From positions 29,276 through 93,275 of the forward strand of contig SJRY01000123.1 of NCBI GenBank assembly GCA_011319805.1: a stretch of 64,000 nucleotides of DNA, read 5' to 3'. Of the stretch, positions 33,450 through 50,727 are shown one piece after another; positions within the stretch are counted from its first letter, which is position 1; every line of letters starts with the position of its first letter. A program made the translations under genes and the position numbers. This DNA comes from Macrocybe gigantea. Taxonomy: Eukaryota > Basidiomycota > Agaricomycetes > Agaricales > Callistosporiaceae. The notes beneath the pieces are model-generated. The model made no database searches. It saw only the letters and a list, made by a program, of their open reading frames with translations, and was not told the DNA's origin.

Positions 33450-35130
33450 ATGACCAATCAGCCTGCTAGCAGCTCATGCAGTGATCCTGTACCTGATGCT
33501 GGCAACCCTGCACAGCTTGCCCTATCAATTACCAGAATTGACATCCGTGACCGTGCCGCTTTTGTCAAGGTTGCGGAACCCCTTGAGGAAGGAAAATGGC
33601 CTGCTTGGTGCAAGTGCTTCCAATGAGTTGTGAAGACCTGTGAACTGGGCGGATATGTCCATGGCACCCTCGCTCAGCCCAATGAGGAAACTGATCTGGT
33701 TGGCCATGCAAACTAGGCACACAATGATAATTGTGCTCAGACTCTCATTGCCAATAATGTCTCCAAGAGTCAGATGATCCATATTGGGCATTGCGATACT
33801 GCACACAACATGTGGGCTAGCTTAGAAGCTGTTCATGAAACCAAGGGACACTAAACTATTATCACTGTCATTTGTAACCTATTTCATATGATTGCGGATG
33901 AGTCTACCAATATTCCTGAGCACCTTAATAAGCTCAAGAAATCTTGGGAGTGCATTAATATGCTTGGTGATGCTGATTTTTATGTTACGGATGTTGCCCA
34001 AAGGACCATTCAATTTCTTATCTTATCTTTCCTATATCCATTTCACTTCCCTAGTCATCCTGAGTCATCTCCTTCCAGTCTTACTCATCCGCAGTCTACA
34101 GCATTGCACAGCCCATGGTCCGTGCTTGAGTACTGTAACGTCGTGGAAATCATTACTATATGGATTGATAATCTTCTCCTACTTGCATTGACAAACAAGT
34201 TGGTGACAGCAATGAAGGTGGAGCTCCAAAGAATTTGGGAGCTAACAGACATGGGAGAACCTGCAAAGATTGTTGGCATAGAAATAATCCAAATGGAAGA
34301 CATGCTTACCATTTTGCAATGGCAATATGTTGAAAATATTCTCCAACATGAGGGAATGGCACATGCCAATCCTGTAATGACACTTATAGACCCGAACATT
34401 ATGTTAGAGCTGAACCCAGGTGCAGGCAAAGGGAATAAAAGTAATTCCTTTGCCAGCTTGGTTGGTGAACTTCAATTCCTTGCAAACGTAACTTGGCCAG
34501 ACATCCTTTTAGCTGTGAACAAACTTGCTGCTCACACCATAAACCCAAGCTTACAGCATTGGGGGCATTGAAGCGAGTTCTTCGATACCTCATGGGGACA
34601 AGAACCCATGGAATAACATATTTAGCAAAATGTGCAATGAGAAATGAAAATGCAAACCTGTTTCATGGATACTCAGATGCATCTTTTGCCAATGTTGATG
34701 ACCTCTCACTCAAATCCACCTCGGGATCTGTCTTCATCAAAGGAGGCAGCATGATTACATGGAGTTTGAAAAAACAATCCACTATAGCCCTATCATCGAC
34801 TGAAGCGGAATACGTGGCAATGTCAGAAATGGCATGAATATTGCAGTGGCTTTGATACCTTTACAACGAGCTGGGATTTGAACAACACCAACCCAGCATG
34901 ATCAAATGCAACAATGAAGGGTCCATAGCCATGGCTTGCAATGCCCAATTCCACAAAAGGGCAAAACATGTCGCTACTCATTACCATTAGGTCTGAGACT
35001 TGATCGACAACTAGAAAGCCACCATTGTCAGCTGTCGAGACCCTGACAACACTACAGATATTTTGACGAAGCTGTTACCATGCCTGAAATTCCAAAAGCA
35101 TGTCGAAGAAATGGGACTAGCACCAACTTG
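33450..35130 (+). pseudogene. Copia 3 Gag start joined to RT end and RNase H
   Basis: Gag-like from MTNQPASSSCSD (33450) with stops near 33626, 33714 and 33855, up to 33982. After the LTR fragment the RT palm end reads IITIWIDNLLLLA (the usual VDD is IDN), then LVGELQFLANVTWPDILLAV and RNase H (YSDASFANVD, TSGSVFI, STIALSSTEAEYVAMS) to about 34837, then stops and the C-terminus DILTKLLPC. The protease, integrase and most of the RT are deleted. Confidence 0.85.
33983..34139 (+). repeat. Gypsy LTR fragment inside copia 3
   Basis: 157 bp matching the first part of the gypsy LTR, with a short internal loss (about 60 bp after 'cctatatcc'), ending exactly where the TATA region begins in the full LTR (tactgtaac). 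It sits at the deletion junction of copia 3, so it may be filler left by a deletion or repair event. Confidence 0.8.
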
Positions 35131-35620
35131 AGGGGAGTGTTGGGACGAGGCCCAAGCATGGCAAGCTGGCAGTCTCAGGACAATCCGTGGGTACCTACAA
35201 ATAGTAAATATCAAATTGTGGCATGTATATAAGCCAGCCCCCAAATGGGACAAACAATAGTTCACATGCCATAACTTGCACTTACTCATCCACTGTTGCT
35301 CTACATCTCTGCTTGCTAAAAAGTTGACCTGCTGCAAAGATATGTTCAGCATCACAATGTGATTTATAGTACACAGGCTACTTTGTTTCTGCATAAAGAT
35401 AGTTCTCTACCTAATCAGGCATAGTTTGACACTAGGCTTTTCACTATCTTGTCTTGAGATTATAGCAGTCAGTCAGCTCATGCTGGGGGGTGACTTATTA
35501 TACCTCACTGGATTTGCCTTCCAAACTCATACAAGCACTCAGGTATTAGTCATCCAGCACATGGCTGATCTATATCAGGTACAACCCTGCTGTTCATGCA
35601 GAGCAACATTTAGCTCATGA

Positions 35621-36131
35621 ATGTGCTCTTCCTCTTCATTAACCTGCTCTCCCTTTTGTTTTTTCTCTGAGGCTCCTCACTTATATCATTTTACACCACT
35701 ACCACTCCACACACATCATGCCTTAATGGGCCCTCTTGCTCTGTTGCCTTTTCTTTTGCTCAATCATTATTTGAAAAGTGTCATATAGTGCTTTCCAGTT
35801 TCAGCCTAAGCTTGAGTAAACAGCAGAGGTCAAAGTAAAGGTGAGTGTTATGATTTCAAGGCCTATCGTTATCTGGATGATAGATATATGACACACTGGC
35901 TACATGATGGGCACATGACATAAGATGCAACACGATACAAGACATAATGCGAGGCTCTGGAATAACCCTATAACAATGATGTGTCAGCATTCACTAGGGC
36001 ATAGGGTTATGGTGCAGTATCTGTAGGATATCACAAGAAGTGCAGTCAATCCTGACTCATATGACCTAGAGCTGAGGGTTTCATATAGCATGAGGATAAT
36101 GTATGACATGAAATGTAGCAGTATATAAATA
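35621..36131. other. Non-coding stretch, nothing recognised
   Basis: AT-rich sequence with no convincing ORF, LTR or tail. Probably the right flank of the recombinase remnant and older repeat debris. Confidence 0.6.
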
Positions 36132-36945
36132 GGGTGTTTCAAAGTAGCCATTTTGAGGTCCATTTTGGACTCCCTATTGACATTCATTTTGACTTATTTC
36201 ATGCGAAATCTTGGAAAATGGAATCCAAAATGGGGTCACCAGAGGCCCAAAATGGGCTACTTTGAAAACCCCCTCCTCAAAAATCACTCAAAATGAAATC
36301 CAAAATGGGGTGTCCGGTAAGCAGGAGCATCTCGGCACTTCTCAGCAGCCCCTCAATTGAGGCCCTGCCACCTTGCCATTGTCACTGCTAGCATAAATAG
36401 ACAGCAATATCAGATGACAGCCCTTATGGGAGTTTCTATACTGCACTGAGTGAGAAGCAATGTTTTGAGTATATATATTTGTATGTTTGACAGGGGGGCA
36501 ATGAGCAAACTACAAGACAAAAATTACTGATAGGAATTGAAGTGGCAAGTTCATAAATAATACAAACTCAGATGCAAAGAATGCTCTCAATGATGTTTTA
36601 AATGCATGAGAATTGAATAAGTAGTATTTATACACTTTTATGACTGCAGGGCTACTGTTTTGTAGTGTGAATGAACTCAATGACATGCCAGCGTGGCGAT
36701 GGTGGTGGTTTGCTGCAGTTATTTACAATTGATTATATGGCAACAATCAATCTCTGCCAAACCCTGCCAGGAAACTCACCAGGAATGTCAAAATGGTCAT
36801 TTTGTGCAAAAGGAGCTTTTCCTTTTATTTTAACTAAATTGCCCATTTTAGAACTCATTTTCGTTCTCATTTTCTCAGCATGGGATCCAGCAGGAAGCCC
36901 AAAATGGGATCAAAATGGTGTCAAAATGGCTACTTTGAAACACTC
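36132..36945. mobile_element. MITE-like element with TA duplication
   Basis: Inverted ends GGGTGTTTCAAAGTAGCCAT at the left and the complement of GAGTGTTTCAAAGTAGCCAT at the right, about 25 bp with one mismatch, flanked by TA (36130-36131 and 36946-36947). About 814 bp, non-coding. A third copy of the end (aaaatgggctactttgaaaa, 36256-36275) inside suggests that a smaller 145-bp unit (36132-36278) is nested at the left or shares the left end. The interior repeats 'caaaatgg' many times. Confidence 0.8.
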
Positions 36946-36947
36946 TA

Positions 36948-37649
36948 ATATGTAGAAATTGTATGATAGAACCCAGCTTTGAGCTGGTTAATAACTAGCA
37001 TTCTCATCCCCACCTCTTACTCTCTGATAGTTAGAGTGACTTGCATGCAGACATAGTTTTGTGTAACAGTGAGTAAATGAGCTTTTTCAGAGGCCTCTGA
37101 GCCTCGAAAGACACATGTCCTCATCTGGCTATGCCAGGAAAGTCAGCTGTGCTGCACTTTGGTCTTGATTTCATCCACATGCATCTTGCCACACTCCTTT
37201 TCACTGCATATGCTCTAGATTTCATTCATTGTTTGCCAACATGCATCTTAGCAGCCTTGCCACTCTCCTTTTCATTTGTGACTGACTCATTAGTCTCCTC
37301 TTCACATTACTTGTATGTCACACTTGTCATCTCTTCATTGTCATCTCTATAGGAAGCTATTGATCTAGTAGATGCCCTATAAAGAATGCCCTGATGATTA
37401 AGAGCAGACAAGTTTTCCTTTGACTCCCACTTGTGAACTCAAGCATCTCTTTTTCGTGACCCTCCCAACCCTCCCTCTGTTTGATAATATGTTCTATTTT
37501 TTTATTTTTTTATTTACTTTTTGGCCGTGGATAGACATTTGCATGGGCCAGTCCTCTTACCTCGACCAGCTACAGCATCACGTGACATCACGAATGCGTG
37601 ACCCTAGAGCAAGCTGACAGTCTGCAACTGCGCCAATCTCACGACTCCA
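36948..37649. other. Intergenic border between transposon block and host genes
   Basis: No gene is recognised. CpG and codon composition change to the host pattern after about 37.5 kb. The last 150 bp should contain the ARP5 promoter. Confidence 0.6.
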
Positions 37650-40522
37650 ATGGCTGCTTCTACTTTCCCAGTAGACAAGCTTACTTCTATACCAGCACCC
37701 CCCTTACCTAGTCTCCCTTCTCCTCCCTGCTCATATGAAGAACATCGTGGTCTGTTCACGCCCATTATCATCGACAACGGTGCCACAACTCTTCGTTGGC
37801 ACTACGCCACATCCCCCATCCCCTTTTCTGGCTTAAATGTTGTTGCCAAGTACAAGGAACGCAAGAATAATAGGCCTCTGCTCCTTTTTGGTGAAGGCGT
37901 TGATACAGAAAGTGGTGCAAAGAGCCAGGCGAAAACACCCTGGGAAGGTGACGTACTTCTGAATTTTGATGCCCTGGTGTGTCTTTCCGTCTTTGACTCA
38001 TGCGGCTGAAACGCGAATGCGAATTTCGCTCGAGACGTAGGAAAATGCACTTGACTACGCCTTCATTCGTCTCGGGATCGATACACCGTCTGTCGACCAT
38101 CCCGTTTTCATGACTGAACGACTTTGTTCTCCATTGCATTCTCGAACGTGTACGGTATTTTTTTTAATTGTCTCTGTCTCTATGAAGACCTTCTCAAAGT
38201 CGGGCAGTGACCTCGGAATTGATGTTTGAACTGTATTCTGTGCCGTCCTTGGCCTACTGCGTTGACAGTATAATGTCTTTCTACTACAATAATCTGTCAT
38301 CATCATCCGATATATTCTCCAAAGATGGACTCGTCATCTCATTTAATACCTCCTCGACTTCCATCATCCCAGTCTTAGATGGCAAAGGAATTTTGAGTCG
38401 GGCCAAGCGGTACGTTCACAAGTCTTCGTCTATAATTTGGAGTCAACGAGCCATTCCCAGAATACCGTGGGGAGCTTCCCAATCATCCGAATATCTCCTC
38501 AAACTCATTCAATTGAAATACCCTAATTTTCCAACTCGTGTAACGACTGCACAATCAACCGTAACGCCCTTCCTTGCATGTAGTCAACTCCCTTTGACTA
38601 ACTTTTGTTTAGTGGATGCTGCATAATCTGTGCGGGTTCGCCACGGATTACCGCGCGCATCTCCGCTCCCTTACCGACGCCTTGAAAATGCGCGAAAGTG
38701 AACGTGTGGTCCAGTTTCCGTTCTCGTTACCTACCGTTGAGGAGAAATCCGAGGAAGAGTTGGCGAGAATTGCTGAAAAGAGGAGGGAACAGGGCAGAAA
38801 GTTACAAGAAATGGCCGCGAAATCTCGAATGGAGAAAGCAAGGTGGTTTCCCGCAAAGTGGCACGTCATATCTGATGTTTTTTATCCAGCTTCTTCGGAA
38901 AGAAACGACTCTGCAGAATTTGCTCGATCTCAGGGAAGCAAAATCTACAGGTTCAAAGAGGGATTGGTTGGTGAGTGCAAGAGCGGTAACGCATGAAACA
39001 GCGACTCACAGCATTACGAAGCTGAAATTACACGCATTTGGTCTTGAGGAGGACATGCTTGACGACGCTATCAAGAAATTGGACAGTGACTTAAGGCGAG
39101 CTCGTAAGAAAGAAATGCCTGAGGCAGATGAAGTTGTGTGCATTACAATCTTGGAATCCACTACAATTGCTGATGTCAGATATCAGGAAGAGCCCGTTTT
39201 TCCGTTAGTAGACACCCCGGACGCTGATGTAAGAGCTTTCATGCCAAGCATCATCACTGTACTGATGCTCGATGCAGCTAGATGAGAAGGATTAAGAGAG
39301 AAAAGGAAGCAAAAATTGTTGAAGGCAGGCTTTGAGGCACGCATGCGGGCAAAGAAAGAAAAGGAACGAGAAAAGGAGGAAAAGGAGCGCGAAGAAAAGC
39401 AGGAGGAAGAAGAAAGGGAGGCAGACCTAGCAGGCTGGGCTCAGAAAAAGAGGCAGGAGCAGGAGGTCAGTTACCTCATGGCCTTCGAATGTATATGACT
39501 GCCTCAACTTTTCGATCAGACGCTCATGAACAGAATTAAAGAGAGATCTCGGCGCAAAACTGCTCTGAGTGACCGCAAAAGTGCCGCTGCTCAAGCTAGA
39601 ATGAAAAGTATTGCCAATCTAGCTGCGGATGACAGGATATCCAAAAAGAAAAAAGGCAGTGCGGGTGAGTATCAAGGTGATTGTCTGCAGGCTTATTCTG
39701 ATTATTCCCAGAGGATATGTTTGGTGCCGACGACGAAGACTGGGCCATATACCGCAAAATTGTGAGTTGATTATCACAAAATCGTATTTCTTAGACTTTA
39801 CATGGAAGATCTAGAATTTGGCGGCCATCTCCTCCGACGAAGAGGAAGATCTGAATCAATTACAAGTCGTTGAGCAAAAACTACTAGCATATGATCCGAC
39901 TTTCACTACTCAACATACACATGCCTCTATAACAACTCAGCGATCTGCCTTACTTAATGCCTTTAGGCCTATCTATGAAGTGGGCGATACCGCAGGTATG
40001 AAACGCGTCCTGCCCTTTCAGCTTGTCCACAGACCACACTGTCAGGCCATGCACGAATTCACCTAAATACTGAACGATGGAGAGCATGTGAGACTTGGTT
40101 TTCACCTGCGATGGCCGGTGTGGATTCGGCCGGCTTGGGTGAGGTTTTGCAGAATATATTGGCAATGTTCTGTGAGGCCGACAAACAACGGCTCGTGAAT
40201 GTGAGCATTTCCGATGCCCCTGAACGCCATTTGGACTCAGGGAGTTTTCAAGAACGTTTTCCTAACAGGATCACCTTCTCGCCTTCCTGGTCTAACATCT
40301 CGTCTGCACGCTACTTTACGACCAATACTCGCACCAGAAATGCCTATTCAGATTATACGAGCAGCAGACCCAAGTCTTGATGCATGGAAAGGAATGGCTG
40401 TGTTTAGTGGAGATGCAGAATTTCGAGGAATCGGTGTCTCACGGAGCGATTATGAAGAGTATGGCGGTGAGCGGGTGAAGAAATGGTGGGGAGGAAATTG
40501 GAACGGAGGCTTTATTCCTTGA
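37650..40522 (+). CDS. ARP5: Actin-related protein 5, INO80 complex subunit
   Basis: ATG 37650 (MAASTFPVDKL) to TGA 40522 with about a dozen short introns. The actin fold starts with IIDNGATTLRWHYA (phosphate-loop region) and continues with DYAFIRLGIDTPSV, MFELYSVPSLAYCVDS and GKGILSRAKR. The Arp5-specific helical insert includes RIPWGASQSSEYLLKLIQLK, WMLHNLCGFATDYRAHL and the long Glu/Lys-rich stretch KKEKEREKEEKEREEKQEEE (39350-39420). The end reads DPSLDAWKGMAVFSG and GGERVKKWWGGNW. Arp5 with Ies6 couples INO80 ATPase action to nucleosome sliding in the nucleus. No frame damage was seen across the exons I followed (for example GT donors at 37978 and 38152, acceptors at 38039 and 38615). 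It is the first host gene right of the transposon block and convergent with the next gene, with 170 bp between stops. Confidence 0.9.
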
Positions 40523-40692
40523 ATGCAGGCCAACAAAATATGTATGTTTATCCGCGCACATAGGGCAGGAGAGTATTGGCGATAATTGGAACATGTATGT
40601 ATGAACAAAATACAGCCACGGTGGATGGGTAGGAATTGCTATCCCAGTCAATCCAAATGGCAATGGATGCTTCCATCGCAGTAACACAAGCC

Positions 40693-41652
<960 letters not shown>

Positions 41653-41670
41653 TTAACATAGGATATCTGT

Positions 41671-43450
41671 CTACAGGTATTTCTCCTTGTAAATCCATGC
41701 GAGTCCGATGTCGCTCTGTCCTTGTGCAACCTGTCCATATTCAGTCCAATTCTCTCACAATATCAGACAATGTGCATCTCACCGCTGCCCTATACCACTT
41801 TGCCGCTTCCTTCCTGTTCTTCTTGCACCCTTTTCCATTTGCGAGGCAAAAGGCCAAGTCACTTTGCGCATCGGGATCCCCAAGCTTCGCTGCAACAGTA
41901 TAATAGCTCTCCACAATGATTTCAGTCAAGTCGGGGCCATAATCAGTCATTAAGCGTACCACTGCCATCCTCTGATCTTTCGCAACACCCCACCCTTGGA
42001 AAAAGCATTGACCGACCTCGTAAATAGCTAGAACCAGTTCCGTCTTCAAAACAATCTGTTGGCTAATATCTGTAAGAGTAGCGCAAATTCGCACTTACCC
42101 GAACAGCACTTTGTTCCACACTTCCGCCTTCTCGGGCGTTTTCCAGGTCCTCAACTGCGCATTCCGCTGCTTTTCTGAGCCATTTGAATCCCACTTTCTC
42201 GTTTTTCTGACAGCCCCACCCATGGCGCAAAGTCAGGCCCCACATTAACATTCCGATGCCACATCCGCCATTCTCTGTGGCACTTTTTTCAAAGCAGAGA
42301 GCCGACTCCTTCAGCCTGCTGGATTCGTGGTGCTGTATTCCAAGTTGTAGGTAATCTTGTGCCGTCAGCGGCGTGTTCGAGTTTACCCCGGATTGGTCAG
42401 GTGTCGCATTCACCATGTTGGATGCCGCCGACACCGCCCTCGGCTCATGAGAAATATCGACCCCAGATGGAGATGGCGTAGAATTCTCGTAGTATGAAAC
42501 CGTCGAATATAGACTAGGAGCCGACGCGCTGGATAACCTGGCATCGTAACGTGAAGCACCAGCAGACGGGCTATCAATGGCATGCCCGGATACTTGACCA
42601 TGAGATGGGTTAAATTCTGACACGAAATTATCTGGATGCAGAAAATCATTCTTCAGAGACGCTGACCGATGAGCCTCTCCACTGGGCGACGGGGATCTTG
42701 CACGGCCCGGCAGGCGGACCGCAGAATATGAACTAAGCTGTCTCCCTTGCTCATATTCACCACTCGTTTTCGCACTGCCTGATGGTACCAAGCGTCGCCT
42801 ATTGCGTTCCAAGACTTGCCGTTTCTGGTCATCGTCAATAATGGCAGGTTTGACGAGATGCGTGGGGAGTAGGCTGCTTTGAAGATGGGCACCCTAGCTC
42901 CACGAGTCAGGACTGGAGGAAAGGCGTCTGAGAGCGTGTCAGACGAGACTACCACAGCGGGGAGTGGAGATGCTAATGCTGGTGTAGGCTGGCGAGGCTG
43001 ATAATGAACCGTCTCACTGTCCAAGGGCATTCCCGCCATCAGCGTCCGCGCCCCAGATGCCTCCTCTGCCACATTCATGATCCACTTCTGATGGTCATAA
43101 GCGGAATAATCGGGGAATCCGCCTTCATCGTCGTATTGATGGAATTTCGGATCCCGTTCAGCATTTCGGGAATCCAGAGAAGATCTATGTAGGAATGAGT
43201 TGTTATCGTTCGACGACGCTGTTGCCGTTGAGTTGCGGGAAAAATGTCCGTGTAGTAACGGAGATGGTGGCACTTCTGCGACCGGGGAAATCTTCTTTGT
43301 TCCAAAGAGACGCGTCCCTTGTGCATCATTGACGGGTTCGAGTATTTCGGGGACTCTGGAGTCGGGAACTTGCCGGTGCACATAACGTTCAGATGTCCGC
43401 CGAACGAGCGAGTCGAGAGGAGAATTCATGTTGAGGGTGGGTGCCGTCAT
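41671..43450 (-). CDS. Sel1-repeat protein with disordered N-terminus
   Basis: ATG 43450 (MTAPTLNMNSPLDS) to TAG 41671. The first ~360 residues are Ser/Pro-rich and disordered. An intron near 42889-42824 gives a plausible frame join. The C-terminal third has Sel1-type helical pairs: LGIQHHESSRLKESALCFEK, GMLMWGLTLRHGWGC, GFKWLRKAAE, then IYEVGQCFFQGWGVAKDQ, AAKLGDPDAQSDLAFCLANG and EAAKWYRAA, ending LAWIYKEKYL. Fungal proteins of this layout include chitin-synthase activators (Skt5/Chs4 type) and Dsf2/Ack1-like signalling scaffolds. The central GGCGIGMLMWGLTLRHGWG block favours the Dsf2-like group, but I cannot decide. Confidence 0.75.
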
Positions 43451-43574
43451 GCTGTTTGATTATGAACATTGTATGGAAGCTGGGCTTGGCAACCAAGTGA
43501 AAGATGCCTCATCCTCAAGTTCACACGTGTAGCGACTCGTTATTTAATTATTATACAGCACATACGATACAGCG

Positions 43575-48500
<4,926 letters not shown>

Positions 48501-48588
48501 GGCAAGGTGCATAACAATTACGTAAACCAGACATCATGAAATCAGGTGCTCCATGTAAATAAATACAAATAGGTTTCATCACAACTTG

Positions 48589-50530
48589 GCGTACTGCAGT
48601 ACATAAGTTGACGATTTCTTTGACTTGACTTTATCGACGTCTTTCATGCTAATTGGCTTGCACTCGTGCGCATGGTTGTAACCCAATCTGTAGACATAAG
48701 AAGCTCCGTTTCACTGGACTCGAATTTCTATTAGCTCACCTAGCCCTTCCGTCGATACCTCCCTCTTTGTAAAATTCCGGTCGACGCATTAAAGTGACGA
48801 CTACGGCACCGCCTAATCCAACGTTGTGAACCAAACCATATTTTCCCCGCTTATCTGCTATATCGAAAAGACCTGGCGCTTGCATAGGCCCTGCCCCTAG
48901 AGAGTAACGATCAAAGCCTCGCACATGGCCTGTCATTCGAAAATCACCCACATCCCCGGAGTTGCACTAGATTCAAGTATAAGCAAAGGGTTTTTTCACG
49001 TTGCTTGGGACATACTCATAATATAGAAATGCATTCCCAACCCCGTAGCCCCAAGTGGATGTCCCTTGGCCTCTAAACCGCCACTTGGGTTAATGACGTA
49101 TTTTCCTCCGTACTGAGAAGCACGATTGAGTTTCCAGCATAACCGCAATGTCAAGCGCAGTACCGTATTGTCCCCACGCTCCACGAGTTTGTGAGCTTCG
49201 TCAGCCGCGCACAATCCGAGTGCTGGGTATGTGATGAGCTGAAATTGTGTACGCATTTAGCCATCCTTCTCAGAAATGACCACCTGTCTCTTACCTCGTT
49301 AGCAGCGAAACAATCGTGGAGTTCGATCACCCCGACCAAGTCTCTGCCCTCACCCGCTGCAAATCCGGCATCCCGGAAAACCTGGTCAGCGCATTCCTTT
49401 GACATCCCATACCCCACGACATCCATGGCGCTCTGGCCTTCAAAAGTTTCGGGAAAATCCGTCTTCAACGCTTGAGAAACAATTTCAATTGCCTGGTTCT
49501 CGAGGCCATGATAATGAACAAAGTCCTCTGATGCTACGATACAACAAGCTGCACCATCCTGAAGAAGAATCAGCGACAAGCATTGTGAAGGTGCAATCCC
49601 TTACGGAAGTGGGGCTGCACATATACTTTGTCAGCTGGTTGGTGATCTTCGGTGCTTGTAGGACCTGTTCAACACTCCATCCATCGCGGAACTGAGAGTA
49701 TGGATTGTTTAGCGAATGCTTGTGATTCTTGGAGGCTGCCGTTCCGCATCACAGTTAGGCATGCATCTCCCACATGATGTCAATTAGACGTACCTATTTT
49801 CGCCAGATGCTCAATTCCGCCCCCGTATTTCGTAAAATATTCCTGGGCGCCATTGCCAAAGACCCTAGGTGCTCCAGGGCCATGGTTTTCGCCTAATCCT
49901 TGTAATTCTAATTCTTCGCTTCGCCGATAGATCAACGCTGTTGGTGGAACTCGGTCAGGAAAATTTGTCCCTAAGCTACCGGGCTTCATGCGTTCAAAGC
50001 CCAAGGCCATGGCGCATTCTACTTGACCGTACTTCACAGCGTTGTTTGCCTGAAACAGGGCAGCAGACCCAGTGGAACAGTTGTTATTGACGTTGATGAT
50101 GGGTATGCCCGTCAATCCCAAGTTGTACAAGGCACGCTAAGATGCACATGAGTTTTGGTGCATTTAAAGCAAAGTTCACCATACCTGGCCGCTTGTAGAA
50201 TCTCCGTAGCAATATCCCGTATAAGCAATCTCGACGTTGTCGTACGTTATACCTGTTTTCAACCGTTACAGCTCGATCAAGAGCATGAATCAACGGCGCC
50301 AACCAGTGTCCAGCAGAGCCTTTGTCGCTGCTTCCAGTCCCATCTACGAAAAGGGAGTCAGTGTCGTTTAGGATATCGCTTCAACAGACACGTACATCCT
50401 CCGTTGTACGTTTACCCCTCGGCTACCCAAAACGCGTTAATACCAGATAGGATCTACGTGAGATGAAGATGCATGCCTTGATGAATGCGGTACATCCACC
50501 GCCAATAAGGAAAGTGCGACGGCCATGCAT
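48589..50530 (-). CDS. Peroxisomal SCPx-type 3-ketoacyl-CoA thiolase
   Basis: ATG 50530 ([12 protein letters not shown]), several short introns, TGA 48589. The thiolase N-domain has [16 protein letters not shown] with the acylated Cys, then [10 protein letters not shown]. The C-domain has [10 protein letters not shown] and [16 protein letters not shown] (catalytic His), then [15 protein letters not shown]. These are hallmarks of the SCP2/SCPx thiolase branch, which cleaves 3-oxoacyl-CoA, often branched or sterol-derived. The protein ends QYAKL, a type 1 peroxisomal signal (AKL). No C-terminal SCP2 lipid-transfer domain follows, so it is a thiolase-only form. It is 88 bp from the PRP16 start. 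Confidence 0.9.
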
Positions 50531-50727
50531 GGTAGGAAGGGTTTTACTTGCGAAGGACTTCTCTGAAGCTAACACGTTTTATATATCCCTAGAGCACACC
50601 AAGCTTTTGACCTGTCCGGTGCTCGGCTTTTAAAGTTCCGGTATTCATGACCACGAGACATCCATTGCAGTACTACAGAGTACCACTGGTTCCGCGCTTT
50701 TGAATTTGAACATATGCACGTGGTATG

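Larger units (their letters stand above)
33185..35321 (+). mobile_element. Short, internally deleted copia 3
   Basis: Two 184-bp LTRs (33185-33368, 35138-35321) and an exact 5-bp duplication AGTTG (33180-33184, 35322-35326). The primer site ggttatgggcccc follows the 5' LTR and the tract gaggggag precedes the 3' LTR. Interior 1.77 kb: Gag start, then a 157-bp gypsy LTR fragment, then the RT end and RNase H. The LTRs differ at a handful of sites. Confidence 0.93.
32883..35620 (+). pseudogene. Tyrosine-recombinase (Crypton-like) remnant, split by copia 3
   Basis: The left part (32911-33184) reads LLFITILACAFYACYWIGKL, then LQDWQKIIEQGSLTF and LLLYHKEDPLYYGSPILF. The right part (35322-35500) continues across the copia insertion as DPVDLLQRYVQHHN, then ATLFLHKDSS, FDTRLFTILS and SAHAGG. 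The order matches the catalytic region of tyrosine recombinases common in Agaricomycete genomes, where SARAGG carries the HxxR-type Arg; here Arg is His. Stops TAG (Trp expected) and TGA (Arg expected, LS-R-DY) and a frame change after AHAGG kill it. The N-terminus is missing left of 32883. Confidence 0.65.
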
